A DNA stretch of 39,433 nt from Spirochaetia bacterium (GCA_029932585.1 JAOZPU010000010.1:1-39433), one strand, 5' to 3'; positions 16,680 through 25,635 are shown, counted from the first letter of the stretch. The notes: a model not told the origin generated them from the sequence alone. Numbers and translations: made by a program.

Positions 16680-17526
16680 TAACTTTTTGTTTATCCTCTA
16701 TTTTTTTAATTTCTAAACTAGCATTTTCTGCAGATATAATACATTTTGCGGGACAACCCTTCATTGCACCGGTTCTATCGCCCTTTTGATCATAATCAAT
16801 GGTTGCAAGAAAGTTCTCTACAACAAAACCTCCATCCGGTGATTTCTTTTCACATATTTTACACCCTATACACCCTACAGAGCAATATTTTTTTACTTTT
16901 CCACCTTTATCCAGCGAATTACATGCAACTATAGCATCAGATCCATATGGAATCATCTGCATAACACCTGTGGGACAAACAACAACACACTTTTCACAAC
17001 TAATACAAAGATCTTTGTTAACCCATATTCTATTTTTTTCATCTCTGCTGATAGCATCAACAGGACATACCTTTATACAGCTACCTCCAGCCAGACATCC
17101 ATATTTACAATCTTTATCGCCTTTATACATTGCCTGCATGGCATTACAATCATTCAGACCTTCATAGTTATAAGTATATGTTGAAGTATCCCTGTTCCCA
17201 CGACAGTGAACCTGTGCGACCATTTTTTGACCAGGGTCACTAGCTTCTTTCCCCATTAACTCTGCAATTTTTGCTAAAACCTTCGATCCACCAGGGCTGC
17301 ATAAAGTTATATCTGCATCTTCATTAACTATTCCATCAGCATAACCTGAACAACCAGGAAATCCACAGGCACCACAATTAGCACCCGGAAGAATTTCTTC
17401 AATATCAGCAACCCGCTCATCCTTTTTTACTGCAAGAAGTCTTGCAGCAATGGCTAAACCAATCCCGAGGATTCCTCCCATAAGAGTAACAGAAATAAAT
17501 GCATAAAATATCTTAATAATAATCAT
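16672..17526 (-). CDS. rnfB: Rnf complex iron-sulfur subunit B
   Basis: RnfB passes electrons from ferredoxin into the membrane Rnf complex, which couples ferredoxin:NAD oxidoreduction to ion pumping. The 284-residue protein has an N-terminal membrane helix (about 5-30). A 4Fe-4S motif follows (C51, C54, C59, C76). Further cysteine clusters are CKYGCLAGGSCIKVCP (140-154), CISCEKCVVVCP (174-184) and CSVGCIGCKIC (215-225). In the last cluster the position where a fourth Cys is usual is Ser229 (KKSP), with C258 and C262 later. This extended form is seen in anaerobes. It is 21 bases after rnfA and overlaps the GH57 gene by 8 bases. Confidence 0.95.
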   Translation of the reverse strand: MIIIKIFYAFISVTLMGGILGIGLAIAARLLAVKKDERVADIEEILPGANCGACGFPGCSGYADGIVNEDADITLCSPGGSKVLAKIAELMGKEASDPGQKMVAQVHCRGNRDTSTYTYNYEGLNDCNAMQAMYKGDKDCKYGCLAGGSCIKVCPVDAISRDEKNRIWVNKDLCISCEKCVVVCPTGVMQMIPYGSDAIVACNSLDKGGKVKKYCSVGCIGCKICEKKSPDGGFVVENFLATIDYDQKGDRTGAMKGCPAKCIISAENASLEIKKIEDKQKVNE

Positions 17527-17547
17527 TCGGTCTCCTGTATCATGATA

Positions 17548-18138
17548 CTACCCAAGTAAATTTTTTAATAATGCGTTATCAAAGGCCATAAATGCTAATG
17601 CCATAAGACCACCTGTAATAAACGCAATGGGTATGCCTCGAAAAGGCTTTGGAACCCACTCTGTATCCAATTTTACCCGTATAGTTGACATTAAAAGAAT
17701 TGCAAGAAGAAAACCAAGACCTGCTGCAATACCTGCTATAAAACTTTCCAAAGCATTATAATCATTTCGAACATTTATCAGAGCAATACCAAGAACAGCA
17801 CAATTAGTTGTTATTAACGGCAGAAAAATTCCTAATGCTTTATACAAAGCAGGAGATATTTTTTGTATGACCAGTTCAACAAACTGAACGAGAGCTGCAA
17901 TTACAAGAATAAAACTTATTGTCTGGAGAAAAACAATGTCCAAAGGGACAAGCACATAATGATATATTACCCAGCTGGATATTGAAGCTAATGCCATTAC
18001 AAAGGTAACCGCAAAACCCATACCTACAGCTGACTCAACATTCTTAGAAACACCTATAAAAGGACATAAACCAAGAAATTGTGTTAAAATAAAATTATTT
18101 ATAAAGACAAAAGTTATTATTATTCCAATATAACTCAT
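17548..18138 (-). CDS. rnfA: Rnf complex membrane subunit A
   Basis: RnfA is one of the two inverted-topology membrane subunits (with RnfE) that form the ion-translocating core. The 196 residues contain about six transmembrane helices and the hallmark FLGLCPFIGVS near the N terminus (Cys at about 25) with TTNCAVLG near 110, the cysteines that hold the intramembrane 2Fe-2S cluster together with RnfE. The ATG at 18138 overlaps the end of rnfE by 4 bases. Confidence 0.96.
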   Translation of the reverse strand: MSYIGIIITFVFINNFILTQFLGLCPFIGVSKNVESAVGMGFAVTFVMALASISSWVIYHYVLVPLDIVFLQTISFILVIAALVQFVELVIQKISPALYKALGIFLPLITTNCAVLGIALINVRNDYNALESFIAGIAAGLGFLLAILLMSTIRVKLDTEWVPKPFRGIPIAFITGGLMALAFMAFDNALLKNLLG

Positions 18139-18758
18139 TGTTTAACCCTCCTGATATCTTCAATCCAGGTAAAAAGTGCCTTCAAAAGCCCCATAACAAG
18201 AAGAGCTCCTGCAGCTAAACCAAAAACTCTTACAGGAGAATCAATCAAACCCGGAATCTCAATTACACCATTAAAACTTCCCATAGGAAAAAGAGTTATA
18301 GTTCCTAATCCAAATACTTCCCGTACTAATGCTATTATGACCAATGCTAATGTAAAACCTAACCCCATACCCAGTGCATCCAGTATTGATGCTTTAACGG
18401 TATTTTTATTAGCAAATGCTTCTGCACGGCCAAGTATTATACAGTTAACAACAATCAGAGGAACAAAAACACCAAGGCTATCATACAAAGCTGGGAGAAA
18501 GGCCTCCATTACCATTTCAACAATTGTAACAAAAGATGCAATTATAACAATATATGCAGGTATTCTAACTTTTTCAGGAATAAAATTCTTTAGTAGTGAA
18601 ACAAAGATATTAGAACCCAATAGAACAAAAATAACTCCTGCGCCCATTCCCAGAGAATTGATAACCTTTGTGGATACACCGAGAGCAGGACAAAGTCCAA
18701 GGACAATTATGAAGACAGGGTTTTCTTTTATAAGCCCTTTAGTAAACTCTTTAAGCAC
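18135..18758 (-). CDS. rnfE: Rnf complex membrane subunit E
   Basis: RnfE is the partner of RnfA in the membrane core. The 207 residues have six predicted helices, the VLGLCPALGVS motif (Cys near 23) and VVNCIILGRAEAFA (Cys near 108), which mirror RnfA. The start codon is GTG at 18758, overlapping the rnfG stop by one base (TAGTG) and preceded by an AGGGGGAA ribosome binding site. The C-terminal helix near 180-195 is followed by the basic tail DIRRVKQ. Confidence 0.96.
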   Translation of the reverse strand: MLKEFTKGLIKENPVFIIVLGLCPALGVSTKVINSLGMGAGVIFVLLGSNIFVSLLKNFIPEKVRIPAYIVIIASFVTIVEMVMEAFLPALYDSLGVFVPLIVVNCIILGRAEAFANKNTVKASILDALGMGLGFTLALVIIALVREVFGLGTITLFPMGSFNGVIEIPGLIDSPVRVFGLAAGALLVMGLLKALFTWIEDIRRVKQ

Positions 18759-19312
18759 TACATTCCCCCTAGTTGGCTAACAAAACCTGCAGCCTCATTT
18801 AATGCTTTTCCAATTCCAATGAATGTAATACTTGCACCTGTTATTGAATCAGCATCTTTGGCATTTAGATGTGATTTACTTGAAGGTATAATTGAGCCAT
18901 TTCCTGTACCAATAAATTTTTCCATATAAGATGCATTTTCTGCTTCTTTACCAAGGCCGGGTGTCTCTGTATCTTCCATTAGAACTACTGATAAAACTTC
19001 ACCACCATTAGAAATAGCGGTAAGAAGATTTAGATCTCCTGCATATCCGTCACCAATTATATTTATAATATAAGCCTCTGTTTTTTCCCCTGAAGATAGT
19101 GGATAGTAACCAATAATTGAACTTTCATTATCAGTTTTAATGAATTCACCAATTTCCAGACCTGCAGATAATTCACTGAGGGCTAACCTGAGCTTTTCGG
19201 CTCTTGCAGCTAAAATTATAGGTTCGGTAATTGCATTAACAACACCTAGCGCAATTGCAGCAATGGCACATATGGCAGCTAGCTTGCCACCTATTTTCAT
19301 TACCTCTTTCAT
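18758..19312 (-). CDS. rnfG: Rnf complex flavin subunit G
   Basis: RnfG carries a covalently bound FMN on the periplasmic side. The 184 residues have one N-terminal membrane helix (about 8-30), the ETPGLG motif (116-121) and the flavinylation motif DSITGAS (155-161). The acceptor in most homologues is the Thr of S/T-G-A-T; here that position is Ser161. Ser is a possible ApbE-type acceptor, so flavinylation may still occur. The gene overlaps rnfD by 4 bases and rnfE by one. Confidence 0.94.
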   Translation of the reverse strand: MKEVMKIGGKLAAICAIAAIALGVVNAITEPIILAARAEKLRLALSELSAGLEIGEFIKTDNESSIIGYYPLSSGEKTEAYIINIIGDGYAGDLNLLTAISNGGEVLSVVLMEDTETPGLGKEAENASYMEKFIGTGNGSIIPSSKSHLNAKDADSITGASITFIGIGKALNEAAGFVSQLGGM

Positions 19313-20412
19313 TTAACTTCCTTCTTTACCTGAACACCAAATCTTTTTGGTTGAGTATATTGATCAATCATCGGTACGAAGATATTCATCAGAATAATTG
19401 CAAGAGAAACTCCTTCAGGAAAAGAGCCATATATTCTAATTAAAAAAGTTAAAACTCCTGCACCAACACCAAAAATTATCATCCCCAGGCGAGTTGTTGG
19501 AGAAGTAACCATATCTGTTGCCATGTACAAGGCTCCCAGAACAAGACCTCCGGTAAACAGATGAAATAAAACGTCACCGGTAAAATAGGTTCCACCTGAG
19601 TATCGTGTCCCTGCGAAAATCCATATTAATAATCCAAAGCTTGCAATATATGATACAGGAATTTCCCATGTAATTATTTTACGAACAAACAGATAGATAC
19701 TTCCAAGCAAGAGCAGTACTACTGAGACTTCACCTAAACTTCCAGGGATATTACCTAAAAACATATCTATATATCCATCAGAAAGGGAAAAACCCATATG
19801 GGTATTTAACCAGGCAGTAATGCCTGTATCAATATTAGTATGAGGATATCCTGTTTCGACCAAATACCTTGCAGCACTGTCTGCACTGCCTGTATATTCT
19901 AAAAGACCTGATTTCAAATAACCTAGTGGAGTTGCATTTGTAATAGCATCTACAGTTTCCAGTGTTTTAGGCATAGTCCATTTTGTCATAGGACCCGTCC
20001 ATGAAAAGAAAACAAAAACTCTACCTGCCAGAGCAGGATTCATAAAGTTCCCTCCCAAACCTCCAAAAGTCCATTTAACAACCATTATAGCAAAAACTGA
20101 AGCTACAATAGGTATATAATAGGGTATTGAAGGTGGCATATTGAAACCTATAAGAAGACCTGTAAGAAAAGCACTTCCATCTTTTAATATATTTAGAATA
20201 TTTTTCTTAAGTAAATATGCCATAGCAGCTTCTGCAACTACAGCTGAAATTATAGATGCAATTAAAACACCTAGTACTCTAAGGCCAAATATCCAAACTC
20301 CCCATACTCCTGCCGGAAGGAGACATAAACTTACAGCCCACATTACAGATCTTGTAGAATCAAATTGTTTTATTTGCGGGGAACTTTCAATAATTAAGTT
20401 GTTATTACTCAT
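19309..20412 (-). CDS. rnfD: Rnf complex membrane flavin subunit D
   Basis: RnfD is a membrane subunit with covalent FMN. The 367 residues have about nine transmembrane helices, the GGLGGNFMNPALAGRVF motif (117-133), and the flavinylation site DAITNATPLG with acceptor Thr161, as expected for RnfD/NqrB. It overlaps rnfC and rnfG by 4 bases each, so the chain of overlaps is unbroken. Confidence 0.96.
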   Translation of the reverse strand: MSNNNLIIESSPQIKQFDSTRSVMWAVSLCLLPAGVWGVWIFGLRVLGVLIASIISAVVAEAAMAYLLKKNILNILKDGSAFLTGLLIGFNMPPSIPYYIPIVASVFAIMVVKWTFGGLGGNFMNPALAGRVFVFFSWTGPMTKWTMPKTLETVDAITNATPLGYLKSGLLEYTGSADSAARYLVETGYPHTNIDTGITAWLNTHMGFSLSDGYIDMFLGNIPGSLGEVSVVLLLLGSIYLFVRKIITWEIPVSYIASFGLLIWIFAGTRYSGGTYFTGDVLFHLFTGGLVLGALYMATDMVTSPTTRLGMIIFGVGAGVLTFLIRIYGSFPEGVSLAIILMNIFVPMIDQYTQPKRFGVQVKKEVK

Positions 20413-21740
20413 GCTTTAACCTTCTTAGTTCTTAACATCCTTTTTCCAAGCCGCATTCCCTGAATAAGGGGTATTCTGGCTAAACAAACATAACCGCAAC
20501 TTCCACATTCCTTACAATCCATAAGACCTATGTTTTCTGCACTGTCATATTCAGTATGATCAATATATTTAAATAATGTTGTGGGATTAAGTCCCATGGG
20601 ACATGCTGCAATACATCTTCCACAAGAAATACAAGCTGTTTGAGCTGCTCCCCTGACTTCCCTGGAAGTTAAAGCTAAAATACCGCTGGTACCCTTGGTA
20701 ACCGGAGTATCAAGATCGTATATAGTAAATCCCATCATGGGGCCACCAACTACAACTTTAACAGGTTCCTCTGTAAATCCACCACATTCCTCTATTAGAG
20801 ATCTAATAGGAGTTCCTATTCGGGCTTTTAGATTTTGGGGATTTTTTATGGCCCCTCCTGAAACAGTTATAACTCTTTCAATAAGAGGTTTTCCAAGTAC
20901 AACCGCTTCATATATGGCATTAACTGTCCCTACATTTGAAACAACACAACCTATTTCCATAGGAAGAGCACCAGAAGGAACCTCTTTCCCGGTTACAGCT
21001 TTTAATAACTGCTTTTCATCTCCCTGAGGGTATTTTACCTTTAAGGAGACTACATCCAGAGGTAAATCTGCTCGTAATGCTGCCTCTTTTAGACTCTCTA
21101 TTGCATTTTCTTTATTTATTTCAATACCTATTACAAGTTTTTCGGGTTTTATTATACTTGCAATTATTTTTATTCCCTCAATAATTTGATCTGCTTTTTC
21201 AAGCATCAAACGGTGATCTGCAGTAAGATATGGTTCACATTCCACACCATTAATTACCAGGTATTCAGCTTTTTTCCCTTTTGGTAAAGTAAATTTCACA
21301 TTTGCTGGAAAGGTAGCTCCACCTAAACCTACAATTCCATTTGAATTTATAATTTCGATTAGCTCTTTACCAGACAGGTGCTCCCAGTTAGTCTCTATAG
21401 ATTCCTTACCAAGACGATCAAATTCACCTTCCATTTCAATTACAACAGCTTTACTTGTCATCCCATTAGGCAGATAAATATCACTGATTTCTTTTACAGT
21501 TCCCGGTACCGGAGAATGAATATTCCCAGAAATAAAACCAGTGGATTTGCCAATAAGCATACCCTCTCTCACTATATCACCAGGATTAACAATGCTCTCT
21601 GCAGGACTGCCAAGATGTTGAGACATTGCAATAACTGATAAATCAGAAATTACTGCATTTTTAATAGGTTTATTTTCTGACAAATATTTTTTTCCAGGAG
21701 GATGAACCCCTCCTCTGTTAAATGTCTTTAATCCTTTCAT
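20409..21740 (-). CDS. rnfC: Rnf complex NADH-binding subunit C
   Basis: RnfC is the peripheral cytoplasmic subunit that binds NAD(H) and FMN, related to the NuoF fold. The 443 residues contain an RnfC N-terminal barrel (GGVHPPGKK at 10-18, SPVPGTVKEI), the flavin/NADH-type GIVGLGGATFP segment (135-145), and two 4Fe-4S motifs: C370, C373, C376, C380 and C409, C412, C415, C419. All cysteines are present. It overlaps the upstream membrane-protein gene by 4 bases. Confidence 0.96.
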   Translation of the reverse strand: MKGLKTFNRGGVHPPGKKYLSENKPIKNAVISDLSVIAMSQHLGSPAESIVNPGDIVREGMLIGKSTGFISGNIHSPVPGTVKEISDIYLPNGMTSKAVVIEMEGEFDRLGKESIETNWEHLSGKELIEIINSNGIVGLGGATFPANVKFTLPKGKKAEYLVINGVECEPYLTADHRLMLEKADQIIEGIKIIASIIKPEKLVIGIEINKENAIESLKEAALRADLPLDVVSLKVKYPQGDEKQLLKAVTGKEVPSGALPMEIGCVVSNVGTVNAIYEAVVLGKPLIERVITVSGGAIKNPQNLKARIGTPIRSLIEECGGFTEEPVKVVVGGPMMGFTIYDLDTPVTKGTSGILALTSREVRGAAQTACISCGRCIAACPMGLNPTTLFKYIDHTEYDSAENIGLMDCKECGSCGYVCLARIPLIQGMRLGKRMLRTKKVKA

Positions 21741-23284
21741 ACTACCTGTTGTTTTCTCCTTAAAAGAAATTCTTTAAACACATACCAACCTGATGGAGAG
21801 AAATTACTCGACCATACTATAATTGCCAGTACAAGAATTATAGAGAACCAATAATGATTTCTAATATAATTACCATCTAACAGATTACCAAACTCAGACT
21901 GATAAGCCACGAGTGTTGGTGAACCCTGACTAAGAAGCAAGTTAATATAACCTGTAGTTAAACCGAAGTCCATTATACTTTGATACCAGCTCTCTGTAAA
22001 TATATAAATGTTTACATTTTTTTCTTTTAATAGATCTTTACTTAATGAAAATCGAGAAACAGACAGATGTTTATCAGGTTCAGGAAATGAATAATCAAAT
22101 CCATAAGAATATGTTTCCAGATACATCATATGAGATATATAGTCTGAAAGGTTTGGTATTTCAGATTCAATTGAGTGAGTATGTAATATCTGCATTGAAG
22201 ATTTTGAATAATCAGATATTCCTTCTATTGGGACAGGAACAGGTAGAGTTATACTCGATTCAAATTTATTTCCGCCAATTATCATAGGTGAAAGTATAAT
22301 TAACAACATAAAAGAACAAAAACTGTATAAATCAAGACGACTTACTTTTATTGAACTAAATTTAATCCTTACTGGGAAAAATATTCTGTGTTGTTGAAAT
22401 TTTCTTTTTGAATCAAGAATAATTAGATAAAATGCTATAAAACTAAAGTGAGCAGCAACTGAAATCACAAAGGCACCAACATATGCCAAGCCCTTTAAAT
22501 TTATTAAAAGATAAATAAAGGAGATAACCATTATAAAAATTGATACTGCTAATTTTTTATTATCGACAGGATCAAAAATACCCAGATTTAAATAATGCCT
22601 GAATGATCTGAATAAAACAGAACCAAGAAGCACCATAGAAAATAGAAATATAATGGAAACTAAAACTCCTGGCAATCCTGCTCCATATGAAAATTGATAC
22701 CAGGGGAATACTCCGGAGATCAAAACAGGCCAAAGCTCTTTATGCCAAATGAAAAGAAGAATTACTCCAAATAAAAAAATTATAGTATTTAAAAATTGAT
22801 GACCTGGTGTTATTTCAGGGAGAAACCAATTAATAGAATATATTTTTAAAATATTTTCAATTTTTTTAAATAACCTGATTGAACTCAAATTAGATTTTAT
22901 ATAAACAATTTGATATTTTTCAGATAATAATTTTCCTGTAAACAGCAATGGCAGTTTTTTCAAAAAGGGATCGTAAAGAGGATCTTCAGAAATATAGTAA
23001 TCCTCAAGTTCAGATATTGTTATAAATTTATCTGAATTATAATTAAAAACTTTTATTTTTGAATTATACTTTGAAACAACCTCTAATCCACCTTTTAATT
23101 GCAAATCGTTAATAATTTTACTAACAGGTGCATTATTTTCCAATGCAAGAGTATAATATCCATTCCAAATATTATGTGTAGTACCTTTTAAAGGTATATT
23201 TACAGTTAGAGATAATAATATATATAAAATACATGTTACAAATAGAAGGAAAACAGCTGTTTTTCGATTGTTTAAAATTTTCAT
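21737..23284 (-). CDS. unrecognised multi-pass membrane protein coupled to rnfC
   Basis: The 515-residue protein has one N-terminal helix (about 9-29), an extracytoplasmic-looking region (about 30-160), a group of about six helices between 163 and 337, a second soluble region (about 340-475) and a last helix (about 478-492) followed by the basic tail LLRRKQQ. I find no catalytic motif and no cofactor-binding cysteines. It is the first gene of the rnf run and overlaps rnfC by 4 bases, so it is translationally coupled. A role in assembly or anchoring of the Rnf complex is suggested by position only. No family recognised. Confidence 0.8.
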   Translation of the reverse strand: MKILNNRKTAVFLLFVTCILYILLSLTVNIPLKGTTHNIWNGYYTLALENNAPVSKIINDLQLKGGLEVVSKYNSKIKVFNYNSDKFITISELEDYYISEDPLYDPFLKKLPLLFTGKLLSEKYQIVYIKSNLSSIRLFKKIENILKIYSINWFLPEITPGHQFLNTIIFLFGVILLFIWHKELWPVLISGVFPWYQFSYGAGLPGVLVSIIFLFSMVLLGSVLFRSFRHYLNLGIFDPVDNKKLAVSIFIMVISFIYLLINLKGLAYVGAFVISVAAHFSFIAFYLIILDSKRKFQQHRIFFPVRIKFSSIKVSRLDLYSFCSFMLLIILSPMIIGGNKFESSITLPVPVPIEGISDYSKSSMQILHTHSIESEIPNLSDYISHMMYLETYSYGFDYSFPEPDKHLSVSRFSLSKDLLKEKNVNIYIFTESWYQSIMDFGLTTGYINLLLSQGSPTLVAYQSEFGNLLDGNYIRNHYWFSIILVLAIIVWSSNFSPSGWYVFKEFLLRRKQQVV

Positions 23285-23387
23285 TTCCCGAGTTTAGTCA
23301 CAAATAATTATAAGATAATACAGTTTGTATTTTGAGATACTCTTTGTCAAGTATATTTTAATAAGAGCTATATAATTCCAGTACTTA

Positions 23388-23416
23388 TTGTACTTGAACC
23401 TTTCAATGTGTATACT
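23388..23416 (+). promoter_or_regulatory. promoter giving a leaderless transcript of the P-loop/Asp23 gene
   Basis: TTGTAC (23388-23393), 17 bases, TATACT (23411-23416), then six bases to the ATG at 23423. An earlier in-frame ATG at 23408 lies between the two boxes and could not be transcribed from this promoter. No ribosome binding site is present. Confidence 0.6.
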
Positions 23417-23422
23417 TCCCGA

Positions 23423-24295
23423 ATGATTAAACTTATCCGACATTTAAACTGGTTAATAAAAGGAATACAAACATATGCCCTTGTTGGTAAAAGTGGTACA
23501 GGCAAAAGCTTTAGAGCTAAGCTTGTTTCACAAAAATATGGAATTGAACTTCTAATTGATGATGGTATTCTTATTCGTGATAAAAAAATAATTGCCGGAA
23601 CTTCTGCCAAAAAAGCAAAATCATATTTAGGTGCAATCAAAACAGCTGTTTTTGATAACAAAGAACACAGAAACAGTGTTATCAAAGCTCTTGAAAAAGA
23701 AACTTTTAAAAGAGTTTTAATTCTTGGAACTTCTGAAAAGATGGTTAGAAAAATTGCAAGCAGACTTAATCTCCCTTCACCATCAAAAATACTGAACATA
23801 GAACAACTTGCTACAAAGGAAGAAATTGCCCTTGCTATAAAATCAAGAAAAATGGAAGGTAAACATGTAATTCCTGTTCCAGCTATTGAAATTCATAGAA
23901 CTTATCCCAGATTTGTTTATGATTCCATAAGGGTTTTTGTAAAAAGAAAATTTCTTTTTAATAAAAGTAGTGAAGTATTCGAAAAAGCTATAGTACGACC
24001 TGAATTTGGAGAAAAAGGCAAAATTAGAATCTCTGAATCTGCAATTGCCCAGATGGTGAATCATTGTATAGATGAATTCGATGATACTATTACTGTTAAA
24101 AAATTACAGGTAAAAAATGATCCAAGAGGTTATAAACTTAAAATATCTGTTCATATTCCTTTAGGAGTTCAAATGTCCGGGAGTATTCATAACTTACAGG
24201 AATATATAATTGAAAGCATAGAAAGATATTCCGGTGTCAATATTCATAATGTTACTATAACAATAGAAAAAATACTGGAAACCCGTAAAAAATAA
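23423..24295 (+). CDS. P-loop NTPase fused to a C-terminal Asp23/Gls24-like domain
   Basis: With the start at 23423 the protein has 290 residues. The N-terminal part has a Walker A motif GKSGTGKS (22-29) after a hydrophobic strand (TYALVG) and a likely acidic strand LLIDDGILI (43-51), giving a small P-loop ATPase domain to about 150. Residues about 181-286 resemble the Asp23/Gls24 (DUF322) fold: GKIRISESAIAQMVNHCIDE, a conserved middle strand, then a PLGVQMSGSIHNLQEYIIESIERYSGVNIHNVTI pattern like the family's i.ev...vq..v...ie..tg..v..v.V. I chose this start because the promoter overlaps the ATG at 23408. The biological role is unknown. Confidence 0.75.
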   Translation: MIKLIRHLNWLIKGIQTYALVGKSGTGKSFRAKLVSQKYGIELLIDDGILIRDKKIIAGTSAKKAKSYLGAIKTAVFDNKEHRNSVIKALEKETFKRVLILGTSEKMVRKIASRLNLPSPSKILNIEQLATKEEIALAIKSRKMEGKHVIPVPAIEIHRTYPRFVYDSIRVFVKRKFLFNKSSEVFEKAIVRPEFGEKGKIRISESAIAQMVNHCIDEFDDTITVKKLQVKNDPRGYKLKISVHIPLGVQMSGSIHNLQEYIIESIERYSGVNIHNVTITIEKILETRKK

Positions 24296-24300
24296 AATAT

Positions 24301-24327
24301 TTGACAAAATCCTTTGTTACACATAAT
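24301..24327 (+). promoter_or_regulatory. candidate promoter for the peptidase-MA-like gene
   Basis: Consensus TTGACA (24301-24306) is followed by CATAAT at a 15-base spacing, or TAATGT at 17 bases. The leader would be about 50 bases long and contains the stem-loop at 24342-24369. Confidence 0.45.
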
Positions 24328-24341
24328 GTAATAGTAAGAAG

Positions 24342-24369
24342 AATGATAATAGGCTTATTATTTATCATT
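24342..24369 (+). promoter_or_regulatory. 5' leader stem-loop before the peptidase-MA-like gene
   Basis: AATGATAA and TTATCATT form a perfect 8-bp AT-rich stem with a 12-base loop, ending four bases before the AGGAG ribosome binding site of the ATG at 24385. It could affect mRNA stability or translation; no known riboswitch is recognised. Confidence 0.35.
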
Positions 24370-24384
24370 ACTTAGGAGAAATTT

Positions 24385-25635
24385 ATGAAAAAAATAATTA
24401 TCTTATTTTTAATTTTAATGACATTTGTAATCCCCTCTTTTAGTCAGACAATGAAAATGGCTGAAAGTAACAAATATAGGGTATATACAGACATCAGCAA
24501 TGAAATTGCCCAGTATACTGCAACTGCAATGGATGAATATTTTGAGTTATATAATAGATTTTTTCATTTTGATGAAAAAAAACTGGAATCAAAACTTCAA
24601 ATTCGTATTTTCCAGTCAAAAGATGATTTTGATAGCTATCTGGCATCAATTATCTCGGGGACAAGTAAATCTTATGTATTTCTTCAATATAAAAATTCTA
24701 AAAGAAATGAGCTTGTAACTTATAAAATGGATGATATTGATGAAATGAAAAGAACTTTTATCCATCACGGTTTTGTGCAATTTTTAAAAACATTTGTACC
24801 TCATGCACCTCTTTGGATCCAGAAAGGCTTTGCAATATATTTTGAAAAAAGCATCTATAATGAACAGGATAATTCTGTGATATTCCAGGATAATCTTGAT
24901 TGGGCAGTAACACTTAAGAAATACATATCTGCAGACAGAAAAAATCCTCTAAATCAAAAACTTTTTTCAATAGATAATCTTTTAAAACTTGATACAGCTA
25001 CTGCTAATAAAAATATTAATGTTTTTTATGCTCAATCATGGGGTCTTGTCAGCTTTCTTATCAATTCAAAATATCAGGAATATAACAGAGTTTTGTGGGA
25101 CTCAATTTCTTCTTTGGACCAAACTTTTCTTAAAAATGAAAATGAATCTGCCATTTTAAAATCCTCGTTTGCATGGATTGATAAAAACACCTTCCTTACA
25201 GATTTTTATTTCTATGCTGATTCTATTAAATCATTTAATGAACTGATTCAGGATGGAATTAAATCCTATTCCGAAGGTTCTTTAGGAGAAGCAGAAAGAA
25301 TTTTTATCAAAGGAATGATTATAAATGAAACTAACTATATCCCTTACTATTATATGGGATTAATTAATTATTCCAGAAAAGATTATGCTATGGCTGAATA
25401 CTATTATCATTCGACTGCCGAAAAAGGTGGAGATCCTAATTTGATAAATTATGCCTTGGGTGTAAATTCATATGCTAATAATAATTCGAAAGATGCAATA
25501 TTCTATTTAAGTAAAGTAGAATCGGGTGATTACTATGAAAAATCTATTGATCTTATTACTACACTTACAGAAGAAACAACAGATTCTTCTGTAAATAATG
25601 ATGATCAAAAAGAAAATCAATCTAAAAGTAAATAA
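24385..25635 (+). CDS. secreted peptidase-MA-like protein with lost zinc site and C-terminal TPR-like repeats
   Basis: The 416-residue protein has a signal peptide (cleavage likely after FSQ near 21). Its layout matches peptidase-MA-like gluzincins: a beta-rich N-terminal part, then the zinc-helix region and the downstream P-x-W-l-x-E-G-l-A-x-y-f-E helix. Here the HExxH position reads HHGFV (127-131), so both Glu and the second His are absent, and the glutamate ligand of the WLxEGLA motif is Lys147 (WIQKGFAIYFE). It is probably not a protease. Residues about 285-395 form TPR-like helical repeats (EAERIFIKGMIINETNYIPY, YYYHSTAEKGG). The ATG follows AGGAG. The tail is rich in Asn/Lys/Ser. Function unknown; a binding or scaffold role in the periplasm is likely. 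Confidence 0.75.
   Translation: MKKIIILFLILMTFVIPSFSQTMKMAESNKYRVYTDISNEIAQYTATAMDEYFELYNRFFHFDEKKLESKLQIRIFQSKDDFDSYLASIISGTSKSYVFLQYKNSKRNELVTYKMDDIDEMKRTFIHHGFVQFLKTFVPHAPLWIQKGFAIYFEKSIYNEQDNSVIFQDNLDWAVTLKKYISADRKNPLNQKLFSIDNLLKLDTATANKNINVFYAQSWGLVSFLINSKYQEYNRVLWDSISSLDQTFLKNENESAILKSSFAWIDKNTFLTDFYFYADSIKSFNELIQDGIKSYSEGSLGEAERIFIKGMIINETNYIPYYYMGLINYSRKDYAMAEYYYHSTAEKGGDPNLINYALGVNSYANNNSKDAIFYLSKVESGDYYEKSIDLITTLTEETTDSSVNNDDQKENQSKSK

Noticed and set aside
16799-18780. Long plus-strand open frames at 16799-17167 and 18337-18780
   Set aside because: They lie opposite rnfB and rnfE, have no ribosome binding sites and encode low-complexity shadow peptides of the real genes.
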